Origin: Ophiocordyceps camponoti-saundersi (nom. inval.)
Taxonomy: Eukaryota; Ascomycota; Sordariomycetes; Hypocreales; Ophiocordycipitaceae
DNA length: 50,526 nt
Assembly (NCBI GenBank): GCA_003339415.1
Contig: PDHQ01000253.1
Location: forward strand, 1 to 50,526
Direction of reading: 5' to 3'
The position numbers and the translations under genes are program-made. The stretch's first letter is position 1. Every line of letters starts with the position of its first letter. The notes under the pieces were generated by a model, which was not told where the DNA came from, did no database searches, and saw nothing but the letters and a program-made list of their open reading frames with translations. This document shows, one piece after another, positions 24,585-34,701 of the stretch.

Positions 24585-24940
24585 TAGAGGTTATTTTTCC
24601 TTTCTTATAAATAATTACTAGGGTAGCCGTAGGCCCTTCGATATATAAATAAAGTTAGTCGCCCTAAGCGTATCCGGGCCTAGCTAGGTTAGCTACCTAC
24701 TTAAGATACGGATCCCTTCCTCTTCTCCTTATCTTCCTAAATTACCTAGGATTACTAATAATTATTAGTAATTATTTATTTCTCTCTTTTCCTTTTTATA
24801 CGCCGGGTTTATTCTTTTACCCTGTTAAAACTGCTTATAGCGCGTGATTAAATAAGAATAGCCGTTTTTATTTTTCTCACGGCTTTGCTATAGCGCGATA
24901 TATCGTTTTACCTTCCTTCTATCCTTGCTAATATTATCCC
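24585..24940 (+). mobile_element. Module M: family B right part plus extension
   Basis: The first 250 bases match the right half of the family B element next to it (compare 25,850-26,098): GGTAGCCGTAGGCCCTT, GCGTATCCGGGCCTAGCTAGG, AAATTACCTAGGATTACT, then a GTTAAAAC-type end near 24,836. The extension to 24,940 has a TAAATAAGAATAGC-like and TTACCTTCCTTCT-like block. The whole module recurs at 40,090-40,440 and 42,362-42,705, with a weaker copy at 22,790-22,985. Confidence 0.6.
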
Positions 24941-24947
24941 GAAAACC

Positions 24948-26098
24948 TTTTAGCGGGAGTAACGGGCACCCCTGCCTATATATATAGCCCTCGTAGAGAA
25001 GACGGTTTTAAGGACGTAGAACTAATAAGTCTATACGGGTCGGCCGGGCCAGGCCAGGGCCGTATAGGTAGTTTAGCGGGGGAAGAAGGATATCCTAAGC
25101 AAGCGTAGCAGATACCTAAAGGGCGTAATTTCTTAGGTAACTAATATCCTTAACTAATATAAGGGGGGATCTCTAGCTATAGGGGGGGGGGGGGGGGGGG
25201 GGGGCCCGGACTATATTATTCCTTAAGGGAAAATAATAAAGAGTCGGTTTTCTATATAGAGATAAGAGAAGAAAGAGAAAGGAAAATAAGAATTATTTAA
25301 TTAAGTGCTAAGAACTTTAGAAAAGGTATTTAAATTAGTAATTTATAGTATAAAGGTATAGAGTTTAAAATAAAGTTATAATTCTATTTAGTAAAGTTTT
25401 TGCCTTAAGTCCTCTCTAAGACTCGACTTACGATATACGACTTTTATAATAGCTATAAAGATAAGGTTAGGGGCTAATTACTTGCTTAATTCGTCCTCTT
25501 TCGAGGGAAAACTAACCTATACTATATACCCGGTAATAGCCCTTATCTTAACTTAACCACTCTTATATTCTAACCCTCGATAACTCTTAGGGGAAGAGAA
25601 GCGGTTAAGGGACTATTTAATTAAACCCTATATAAGCCCCTAATAGCTCCTTAGCTAAGGTAAGCGCTTATTTTTCTTTAGGCGTGCTTATTACCGCCGC
25701 TAAAGTAAGTTAGGGTTATAGGCGTTAAAAGGGTTATTTAAACTAACCTGCCTAATCTAACGGATCTAATTAATTAGTATCGCTAGGCTAGAGGGGGCTA
25801 AAGGATCTAGGGGTCCTAGGAAGGGTTATTTTATACGTATAAGAAGCTTCCTTTTTCCCTCTCCTAGGAAGAAGGACTAAGGTAGCCGTAAGCCCTTTAA
25901 TATAAAGTTAGTCGCCGTGAGCGTATTCGGACCTAGCTAGGTAGGGCTACCTGCTACGGATCCCTTCCTTAGCCCTGTAAAATCTACGCCCCCTAAATTA
26001 CTAGGAATTACTTAGAATTACCCCTTTTTCCCTTCTTTTTCCCTTTTTCTTCTTTTTTTTCTTCTACCGCGGCGTATACCTATTTATCCCCGTTAAAA
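24948..26098 (+). mobile_element. Family B TIR element, split by family A
   Basis: The left end TTTTAGCGGGAGT (24,948) and right end ATCCCCGTTAAAA (ending 26,098) form imperfect inverted repeats of about 12-13 bases. With the 633-bp family A insertion removed the element is about 516 bp. The left part carries CGGGCACCCCTGCCTATAT and GAAGACGGTTTTAAGG blocks, also present at 37,101 and, inverted, at 47,480-47,571. The reverse copy at 46,524-47,571 is collinear over the full length. There is no transposase frame, so it is a non-autonomous element. Its core terminal motif TTTAGCGG is the same as family A, suggesting that one transposase moved both. Confidence 0.82.
25072..25704 (+). mobile_element. 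Family A TIR element inserted in family B (633 bp)
   Basis: It runs from TTTAGCGG (25,072-25,079) to CCGCCGCTAAA (ending 25,704), with TA on both sides. Comparison with the family B copy at 46.5-47.6 kb gives the empty site: CCGTATA-GTAAGTTAGGG is continuous there, but here it is split into CCGTATAGGTAG and GTAAGTTAGGG around the insert. This fixes the boundaries and the TA-type target. A G23 tract at 25,182-25,204 follows the CTATAGG block. No coding frame. Confidence 0.88.
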
Positions 26099-27519
26099 CC
26101 CCTTTTCTTACGGTAGTTCCTATAGCTTCGATATATCCGTTAAAACGGGTTAGACTAATTAATTAGAAAAAGGGACGGGAAGGAGACTAAGCTAGCGTAG
26201 TCCTCTTCCTCGGTTACGGATATAGATATTAGTCTCTAATATACGGATTCCTCCGTTCCTTCTCTTTAGATAATTTACGGTAAAAACTCTAATATATAAA
26301 ATCTTAGTATTATTAAATAGTCTCCTCTCTTCGTTTCTTTATTTCTTCCGTCTTCGTGCTTAATAGTAACTTCTTATACCGCTATATAAAGAAGATTACT
26401 ATCTACCTTAGCCCTTAACTACCCCCTAAACCCCCTCCCCTTAATTATTTTACTACCTTAAGTAGTATTACCCTCTTTCTATAGTAGCGCTATCCCTAAA
26501 TATATATATTATATATAAGGTTTATCGCAAATTAGGATATATAGGTAATAGGGTATATATCTATTAGAATATATATATCGCTAGCTACTTAGGAATATAA
26601 TACGCGTTAAATACGCGTAGCACGCGTTATAGAGATAACTATCTCTATATAAATAAAGTAAGTTAAGGATACGTATAAAAAGGAGTCGAACTTAAGATAA
26701 TACCGATCCGAGATTAGTATAATATTAATATAATATACGAAGTTAATATAGGAGGAGGATAGGGAGGTAGTTAGTAGGAGGAGGAACGTATATATAATAT
26801 ACTTACTTTTCTATACTTTTTAAGAGAGAGATAAGTTATAAGTAAAGTTATTATTTAATCTTTTATAACTCTATTAGCCGGAGCATATTATATAGTAGAC
26901 GTAATATTCCTATACGCTATATAATCCGGATAAGTTACCTAAACCCTATTATTTAGGTTAATATAGTATATATATTCTAGGTTTAATCTATTAGTATCTT
27001 TACTACGAGAAGTCTATAATATAACTTTAGCTACCTATTTAGCTTAGGAAGGATACCTAACCGATAATATCTATATATATTTATTAAATAGCTACCGGAC
27101 CTAGTTTAGGTGCTTATAATAATAATATATATATATATATATAGATTTTATATCTTATAGTTAGAGGGAGTAGATAGGGTATTAGGGGCTTAGGGTTAGG
27201 GATAACTAACGCATAATAACGCTTCTTACGGAACCCTCCTTAAAGCTATATATAGACTTCGATACGTTAATATATATTATTACTAGTTACGGCGTAAAGT
27301 ATAAGATTAACGCCTATAACTTTGCTAAATTCCTCCTACCCGTAATCCCGCTAATAGCTTTACGAAGGCCCTGCCCCCTAAGGCTTTTCTTCTTTTTCGA
27401 TAACTAGTTAGGGTCTTTCCCTTACCTTATTAAATTACTCTCTCTTTCTTCTTTTCCTTTTCTTTATCCTTTTCTTTTTTTCGTTATTTCCTACTATATT
27501 TACGTACGTTTATATATTA
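26099..27519. other. No gene recognised between family B and family F copy 2
   Basis: It contains pyrimidine-rich tracts (26,230-26,470, 27,400-27,490), a TA-rich patch near 27,120-27,145 and no frame I can support. A short CGATATATCCGTTAAAACGGG stretch near 26,132-26,151 holds a small inverted repeat (CCGTTAAAACGG). The last 150 bases would be the 3' flank of the minus-strand family F gene. Confidence 0.45.
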
Positions 27520-28690
27520 TTTTAAAAAAGAACTATTATTAATTACTATAAAGTTATAGATATTTCCTCCTTTCTTCTTCCTTATAGTAGCCTTTTCCTA
27601 GCTACGCTCGGCGCGTTTACGCTCGGTATACTTACCCTCTACCTACTAATACTTAATACGCTTACGATTATACTCCTCTATTTCGTCGGCTTTAGCCCGC
27701 CGTATCCTTTCTTTATTAGTTTGCTACGGGTAATCTACTACTTAATAAAGCGCCCCGCTATATATTATTAAGTTACTATAAAAGGATACGAAATAGCCGG
27801 AGGGACTCTTAGTAATAAGTCGCTACCTAATATAGCACGATTTCCCCCTTGCTTAGTAATTATTATACCTCCCCCTAAACTAGTTTTTATAACGGAAATA
27901 AATCTCGAAATAGAGGTTTTACTTCAACGAATCGGCGTACTTATTATAAGGGTACTTAGGTTAGGGAGCGCGGCTTATAAGGATTATCGCTTTAAATAAA
28001 TTATCTTAATAGAGGAAGCAGGTAATAATAAACTTAATCGGCCTATCTAGCTTTTTCGGTATATATACGGTAACGTTACGAGCGGCGCCTTACGTAACCC
28101 GATATTCCTCGTACTCTTTTTTCTTAATATTAACTATTTTACTTTATTCTATCTATTACTTACCGAAATCGCGAGGGCTTTTATCGCGGTCTTTAACGTC
28201 TCCGATAACGTTCTAAACGTAACCTTATAGCGATAACGGAACTCCTTATTTATAATAATAACTTTACTAAAGGGCTCGCTAGGAATATTATTTAATATAA
28301 ATATCCTCTTTTCGTAAAAATAATAAAACGACTCTTAAGGCGCGCGTTAAAACGAGATTTCTAATAAATTTACCGTTATAATATAAGGTTAATAATAGGA
28401 GGTTTTCCTACGGGCGTATAAATTTTTATTTATATTTATATATACGCACCGATTTACTAACTTATAGTATACTTATCCTTTTTCTAACGCTTTAAAGTTA
28501 CGATTCTTTCCTTATAGATACTTTTCTTATAGTTTTTCCTATAGTTTCTATTTACGCTAAAAGATTTTATATAATAACCCTCTAGCTTACTTACTTCGAA
28601 TATACTTCGGTACTTACTTACGTGCGCTCTAAATCGACTAATTAGCTTATAGTATTACCGCACCTAATACCGATAGCTTACCTTAGGCTA
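27520..28690 (-). pseudogene. Family F decayed gene, copy 2
   Basis: It is a paralogue of 22,980-24,130 in the same orientation, 4.5 kb away. A minus-strand frame reads FRAHVSKYRSIFEVSKLEG near the N-terminal end, then FSVNRNYRKNYKKSIYKER, NVTVYIPKKLDRPIKFI, ISRAPQPKYPYNKYADS, TKSPSGYFVSFYSNLIIY, and a basic end with KADEIEEYNRKRIKY and YTERKRAERS. Stops in frame are TAA/TAG. More CpG and fewer lesions remain here than in copy 1. The family is unknown; length about 380 residues. Its conserved Pro/Gly-containing middle and charged tail do not match any domain I can name. Confidence 0.62.
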
Positions 28691-28699
28691 CTTAGCCTA

Positions 28700-29050
28700 C
28701 GATATATAAGGGTATGCGAGGTTTAGTAGGGCTCGTTACGTAATACGCTCTATATAATTAATACCCCCCCTTTAGGCCCGCTTAGCTAAGCGGAAAATAG
28801 TTATCCTATACTATAAGGCGCGGAAAATAATAAAATAGTAAAAAATAGCGTTTTCTTAGCTTTTCTTAACGAGGCCGGCAGAGGGCTTAAATCGCTTAGA
28901 AATATAATAAAAACACGATCCGAGAGATTAAATTAGCTCCTAGAAGCAGTTCTTCCGTTCCGGATCGGTTAATTTATCTAGGAAATAGCAGAAAATAGTA
29001 GAAATAGGCCTCTTTAAGCCGTCTTAAGGGGCGTCGAAAGGGCTAATCTA
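28700..29050. other. Spacer between family F copy 2 and the 29-kb gene
   Basis: GC-richer than most of the window and with more surviving TpG/CpA. Nothing coding is seen. It probably includes the far upstream region of the gene starting at 29,204. Confidence 0.4.
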
Positions 29051-29058
29051 AGCCGTTT

Positions 29059-29104
29059 AGAGGTGTTAATTTAAGCCTATATAAAGGGCTTAAGAGGTGT
29101 TAAT
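29059..29104 (+). promoter_or_regulatory. TATA-like box inside paired repeats
   Basis: A TATATAAA motif (29,078-29,085) lies about 120 bases before an intact ATG at 29,204. It is framed by an inverted repeat TTAAGCC (29,071-29,077) and GGCTTAA (29,087-29,093), and outside that by a 12-base direct repeat AGAGGTGTTAAT at 29,059-29,070 and 29,093-29,104. The symmetry around a TATA-like core at promoter distance suggests a core promoter with paired factor sites. This is an inference from layout. Confidence 0.45.
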
Positions 29105-29203
29105 CGATAGAGAATATCTCGTTATAAGGGGCTAAAGATAGGCCTTAAGCCTTACGCTAATCTATATAGAGAGGCGTTATTATTCGCATCGCTTAGTAAG
29201 GAA

Positions 29204-31336
29204 ATGCCGCCTAAGTTATGCGAGTTAATATATCTAATAGTAAGGGGTTTAGAGGCGCTTACTATTAATATTTTTAGGGCTAGAATAGCCTCTTCCTAGT
29301 ATATTAAAAGGCGCATATCGCGGGACCGGCGGCGGCACGAAGCCGGGCTAGCGGTAAGGTTAATAATCGCAAGCCTTTATATTAAGGCTCTAATCGCGAT
29401 ATACCTTATCCGTTCCCTCTTAATCGGTAGCTGCCTAGGCCGCGCGACGCTTATCGTATATATCCCTTAAGATCCCCCTTTTAGGTATAGGATCCTCCGG
29501 CAAAAAAGATCTTATACCGTATTATTTATTAGGTCGCTATTTCGATCGATCGTGTTATTTAATATTGCTGCCTTTAGTGTTAGGTGGTATAAGGGTATCG
29601 CGGGCTTCGCTATCGGGCGCCCTAGGCTTATTTAATAGCTTACGAGGGCTGCCTTTCGTGTTCTCGGCCCTAAAAGGCAGGATCGTAATCTTTAGGTTAG
29701 AAAGATATAATATATATACGAATTTAATATGCTAAAGACGCTAGAGAGGCTTTATTAGGCTATCTTTAGCTATCTCGGCTATGCTAATCTAATAGATCGT
29801 AAAATTACGCTTCTTAACGCGGTTAAGGATTTATTTATATCTTATATCGATATCCCTCGTACGTGTGGCCTCTTTATATTTATTAAGGGCTATCGCCTTA
29901 GCGTTAAGGCTATCGATAAATATAATTATCGGTATAAACTCTCGAAACCCTAGGTTTTTAAGAATCTCGCAGACCCGAGTAAGGCTTATCCCTATAAGCG
30001 TTAAATTAATAAATTCGGTATTAGTTAACGATAATATTATAAGCGTCTGCTATTTAGATTTCTAGTATATAAGGCCTATGCCGATAAAAGCGATATATCC
30101 GGTAGTTAAGTATATTATATATAAATTATCTATAAAAAACACGTTAGCGAAGATATGAGGCTTTAGATCTCGAGGTCCGTAAGCACCTCTAAGCGTAAGG
30201 CCTAGGCTCTTCGTGCTATTAAGGTATTATATTAAATTATTCTATACGAGAAGGTATAAGGTTATCGGATTAAGGTTACCTTCGCGTAATTTGCTATTTA
30301 TAAAGGCTAAATTAGGGCTCGTGCTATTAAAGAGGTAATTTACCCGGCCACGGCGTTTATACGGCGTTTATAATACCTTCGCTAAATAATTTAAGTATTT
30401 TATTAGTATATTTCTCTTAACGTACGCTAATTCTTTACGTAGCACGATTCCTACGGAATTATAGGCTTAAAAAGGTAATAGGTTCGCCTAAATCCCGCAA
30501 ATCCTATAATTCCTATAAGATACCCTTACCTTTATTTATAAGGGCTATTCTAAGCGCTATAATTATAATATCGTTAATATAAAGGAGTATAGTAAAGCCC
30601 TTTTCGTATATATATATCCGAAACTCAGATATAAGCTATTACTATTTACGGCGTTTAAGAGCCTTACTCGCGTGCGTGAACTATATTGCGGGAGATAACT
30701 TAAGGCTATATAGGGCTCTTTTAAGCTTATATACTCGATCCGTTCTATTTTCGAATATATATAGCTAGTTAACGAAAAACTCCTCTTAGCACGGGGCGTT
30801 TACGAACGCGTTAATTATATTAAATTGCCGCCACTTAAGATCTCGTAAGGCTACTATTAATAGAAAGACTCGAACCGAAGAGAAATATGCTATAGAGGCG
30901 TAGAGGTCTTCGATAGAGTGCGAGGTCTCTTCTTTATCCCCTCGTACGCACTATCGTGCCTTCGCAATTATAAGCTTATCTTAAGGTATCTTTATCGTAA
31001 AAACCTATTTGCTTAGAAAGACCTACTTGCCGATAAGTCGATTAATAAGATCCTACGTTTAACGATTATATAGAGCCTTAATCTTAAGATTTATCGGCGG
31101 GCGCTATAGGGAGAGGTAATCAGGTCGCTTTCGCACGTCATATTAGCCTTTAGGCGTTAATAGTATTATAACGTTAAATACGGCGCTAATTAGCAGGACG
31201 AAGTTAGGTATCTCTGCCTCTTTTTTATCGATATTTTTAAAGACGGCGTTAGTAGCGGTATTCGCTTTAGCTGCCGTCGCTTATTAGGTCTTTCGATTAG
31301 TTATAAGGATCGTAGCCTTATTCCTCGGCTAAGCTT
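29204..31336 (+). pseudogene. Partly degraded gene of unknown function
   Basis: It starts at an intact ATG (MPPKLCELIYLIVRGLEAL-type N-terminus with ATA for some Met/Ile), unusual in this window. The first stretch, to about 29,470, has a single in-frame TAG before a TAA. A second frame from about 29,640 to 31,336 holds most of the product, including LKTLERLY, LNAVKDLFISYIDIPRTCG, FIKGYRLSVKAIDKYNYRY, and SHVILAFRR near the end; one or two introns or indels must join the parts. Stops are overwhelmingly TAA/TAG. The protein would be roughly 650-700 residues, basic, soluble. I considered transposase and Starship captain (DUF3435) but found no catalytic signature. The 3' end is lost in the G-tract and assembly gap. 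Confidence 0.5.
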
Positions 31337-31338
31337 GC

Positions 31339-31434
31339 GGGGGGGGGGGGGGGGGGGTCGGCCCCCTGCCGACTCCGCGCGAAGCNNNNNNNNNNGTGTG
31401 CGGGAAGGTGCTGTGCGGTGCTGGGGGGGGTGGT

Positions 31435-31465
<31 letters not shown>
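31339..31465. other. Assembly gap between long G-tracts
   Basis: A G19 tract (31,339-31,357), a GC-rich stretch, ten N (31,386-31,395), a TpG-rich segment (31,396-31,434) and a G31 tract (31,435-31,465). The segment right of the N carries several TpG in 40 bases, unlike anything within 15 kb on either side. This looks like a poorly resolved or misjoined contig junction, so sequence order across it is not certain. Confidence 0.85.
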
Positions 31466-31960
31466 CTTCTTTATCCGCTAAATCGTTAAGTTAAGCCCTA
31501 TAAGGCGTTATTCGGGCGTAAGGAATCGTGTTATATTTAGAGGCGTTATAAGCTTTTTAGCTTAAGATAGGCTTGCGGTTTTATTATATAAATTAGGTAT
31601 ATTATTCGCCTCAGCGTCTCTAGCAGGCTTATCTAAGCCCTAATAGCCGGGACGATCGTGATTTCCGTTATTATTAATTTCGTTAGGCCCTAATTTAAAG
31701 AATTTATCCTCGTTAAGTTAATCTTCCTAATAATCTTCGATCTCGGGCTCGGCGACGTATTTAACGGTTTAATTAAGTATTAGATTAGCTATATTATAAA
31801 ACTTAACGTCTTTAGCCCTAATAATCTTATCTTCGTTATATAGATAAATCTTATAGATATAGCTGTAAAGCCTTTCTATGCCGATAAGGCGGTCTTTTTT
31901 AGCTTTAGGGGCTATTTTAGCGCTCTAAATCCGGTATTAAGGATAGATAATAACGTATAC
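31466..31960 (+). pseudogene. Decayed coding fragment after the gap
   Basis: From about 31,658 to 31,905 one plus frame has RIP-type stops only and reads, for example, IFDLGLGDVFNGLIKY, then KLNVFSPNNLIFVI and VKPFYADKAVFF. It may be the 3' part of the gene at 29,204 or a different gene, because the gap breaks continuity. The family is not recognised. Confidence 0.3.
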
Positions 31961-32466
31961 TTTATATCCCCACGATTTAAAATATTTAATATTAAATATT
32001 TATATAAAGCGCGGTTCGCGGCTATTACTATATCGATAGGGCTTTAATTCTTCGGGTTAGCTAACGATAGAAATATATATATATATTTATCTAGCTTAAT
32101 ACTTACCCTTCTTCCTATATTTCTTTTCTATTATAATATATACTTAAGGCTTTATTACGTAAAGTTATATCCTCTTAGTACTCTAATCTTCCGCCCCCTC
32201 TATGCTTCCTCCTCCTTTTTTATTTTATCGCTTCTTCTCTCCTTCCTCTCTCTCTCTCTCCTCCCTCTTTTATATATATAGATACGTATATATAAGCGCA
32301 CGTATATATATTAATACTTATTACGTTTTTTTTTTTTTTCCTCTTCCGTTACCTTACCCTTTATTACCTTCGTTATAGGTAATAAACTAGGTAATATTTT
32401 CTTTTCCTACCTTTTTAGTATCCTCTCTCTATCTTCTCCCTTATTACTAACGCCTCTATATAATAA
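31961..32466. other. Spacer with CT microsatellite
   Basis: AT-rich, then a pyrimidine tract with CT repeats near 32,240-32,265 and a short TA/CG patch. No gene. It may act as the promoter side of the following frame, since pyrimidine tracts are common there in fungi. Confidence 0.4.
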
Positions 32467-32800
32467 ACCCGTAGCACCGTATATTACCTTTATCGCGATA
32501 TCCGCGACGGCGTTAGATAAGGCCGCTACCTAAGGAGGTAAGCTTAGCCTTACCCTTACTATTACCCTTAACTCCTATACCGTAGCTAATATCGCGCTAT
32601 CGAAGTAGACGGGCCGACCTTACGTAAGGCGCCTTACTATAAATACGTACTCTCCTTCCTATATCTTAATAGGTAGCTTACCTCTAATAGCTATCGTAAA
32701 CTTATACTATATACTTTTTACTAGCGGCCCCTATTAGTTCCTAAATATAAACCGGTATTTATTCCTCTTTTAACTTACTATAATTTACCTCCTAATATTT
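32467..32800 (+). pseudogene. Decayed coding fragment, unknown
   Basis: A plus frame of about 110 codons has only four stops, all TAA/TAG. It reads FIAISATALDKAAT, then a glycine, KLSLTLTITLNSYTVANIAL, TGRPYVRRL and ILIGSLPLIAIVNLYYILF. The Ser/Thr/Ala-rich first half and hydrophobic second half could be a signal or membrane-anchored protein, but many Ile codons here may once have been Met and Tyr may once have been His or Cys. No family assigned. Confidence 0.33.
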
Positions 32801-33079
32801 TTTTAGTTTTTTAAGGATATACCTATCTATAAACGCGCGGTTAGGTTCTAATAGCTTTCTCTCTATACCGATACGCTTTCTCTTAACGAATAGCTCTAAC
32901 TTATATATATTAGGGGCTTTTTTACTAGCTATTTTAAAGTTAGGGATACCTATTTATAACTTCTTAGTTTTCCTATTACTTATTATATTATATATTTATA
33001 AATTTATTTTCTAAATATATTACCGTTATCTTTAATATTTATCTTTTTCCTTTCTTCTTCCTTCCTCCCTTACGCTAAT

Positions 33080-33855
33080 TACTATTATTATTATTATTAT
33101 TATCGTATAGCTATTAAGGTAAGCTTAGCCTAAACTTAAATCGAAGTTTACGATATATTATACTAACTTCGAGTTAAGTTTATCTCTATACTTATATAGC
33201 GCTTAGCTCCCTATCCGACTACGCGTAAGACTATTTTACCTTCTAAACGCGCTATAGCTAAGGAGAACCTCGTCGCTAAAAGCGATAATAGTAATAACGA
33301 TAATAACGAGGATAAGATAAATCTTATTACTCCTCCTAAACCTTATTATATTGCTAAGAGTCGTGCGGGTAAGTAATAACTTTATTCTAAGTTCGTGTTA
33401 ATTTTAACTCGCTTACTAATATATTATATCTTATAATAGCTGCGGTTACTTTTAGGGCTACCTCCTCTCCTCCCGCGTCGCGTAAGAAGATAAGCTCGCG
33501 TCCCGCTAAGGCGATTAAAATTACCCCTAAGCGCTCCTATTATATTAACGTGCTTAGGTCGGATAGTAATACGCCCGCTAAGCCGAAGCGCGGGTACGAA
33601 TATAGTAACTTATATTAGCCGGTTCCTTACTATTAGTACGTAGGACGGCTAATATAGTAGCCGCTAACTAGGTCCTTAGCTTAACTACCTCTTATATTTT
33701 AAGTATATTAAATTTAGGACTAATTTTCTAACCTCTAATTATAACCCTTAACGCTTATCTTTATAAGCCGCTACTAATACTATATAGGGATTTATATATT
33801 AGTAGCTCCGTTATATACTTATTATATATAAGCTTAATTAAAAAGAAAAAAATAG
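33080..33855 (+). pseudogene. Decayed gene with two introns, unknown
   Basis: Exon parts are joined by two introns with near-perfect fungal signals: about 33,119-33,176 (GTAAGC, TACTAAC, AG) and 33,369-33,439 (GTAAGT, CTTACTAAT, TAG). The middle exon reads KTILPSKRAIAKENLVAKS followed by an Asn/Asp-rich run (SDNSNNDNNEDKIN) and ends KSRAG. The next exon reads SSPPASRKKISSRPAKAIK, then RSDSNTPAKPKRGYEYSN and many Leu/Pro/Gln-site stops. It is a low-complexity, charged, probably disordered protein, perhaps nuclear. An ATT microsatellite at 33,083-33,104 lies in or before the first exon. The function is unknown. Confidence 0.5.
33369..33439 (+). other. 71-bp intron relic with intact signals
   Basis: GTAAGT donor, CTTACTAAT branch motif at 33,412-33,420, TAG acceptor. 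All three signals lack CpA/TpG and so are immune to RIP, which explains their survival. It separates the Asn/Asp-rich exon from the Ser/Pro-rich exon. Confidence 0.65.
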
Positions 33856-33862
33856 TTATAAT

Positions 33863-33902
<40 letters not shown>

Positions 33903-34667
33903 CCGTAATCTATACGGAAATATATTATATTCTTATTATATTATTATCTTATATATATAGTTTTATTATTATTATTAACTTTACGAATTAATAAAAGGAA
34001 GAGAGTATTATAATTATTTTATATTTCTCCTTTTCTTTCTTTATATAATATATCCTCTTTTCTTTTAGTTTCCTTTTACCCTATCTAAGTTTTAAAAAAA
34101 AAATTATAAAACTTACTATTATTACTTATTTTATTCTCTTTAGCTAATCTAAAAATAATATTACTAGCCTTAGGTATATAATCCTTTATTTTGCCTTTTA
34201 TAACTAACTATTTCGATATTTATTATTAATATATTTATCTTATTATAATATTCCTTTTTTTTTAGCGAATAGACCCTTTTCCTAATACTCTATAGCTTAA
34301 CGAAATCGCACTACTCCTCTTCTCCCTTATACCTATTACCCTCCTGTCTTCTTATTACTCTCCTTAACCTCTCGCTCTTTTACTACTCTCCTCGTTATCT
34401 ATCTCGCTCTCTATTACTACTTTTTCCTACCTCTTAATACTTTACTCGCGCTCTCGCCTACGTAAAACTACTATCTCGCGGTTTATTCTTAACTCCCCTA
34501 ACTCCTTATTCTCTTATCTATTCCTCGCTTAGTCGCCGATAGTAATTATATAAGTAAACGGTATTTTTCTCTATCTCTCTCTTTCTCCTACTCTCTCTTT
34601 TCCTCTCTCTCTCTCTCTCTCTCCCTCTTCTTACTTTTCGCCGTCGTATATATATATATATATATAC

Positions 34668-34701
<34 letters not shown>

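Noticed and set aside
29865..30065. 66-codon open frame
   Set aside because: It lies out of frame with the longer decayed frame that reads FIKGYRLSVKAIDKYNYRY over the same bases; it is a shadow of that gene.
29204..31336. Starship captain (DUF3435 tyrosine recombinase)
   Set aside because: Position next to repeats and size were suggestive, but I could not find the catalytic Arg...His-x-x-Arg...Tyr arrangement or the usual conserved blocks, and RIP would have altered His; not enough to name it.
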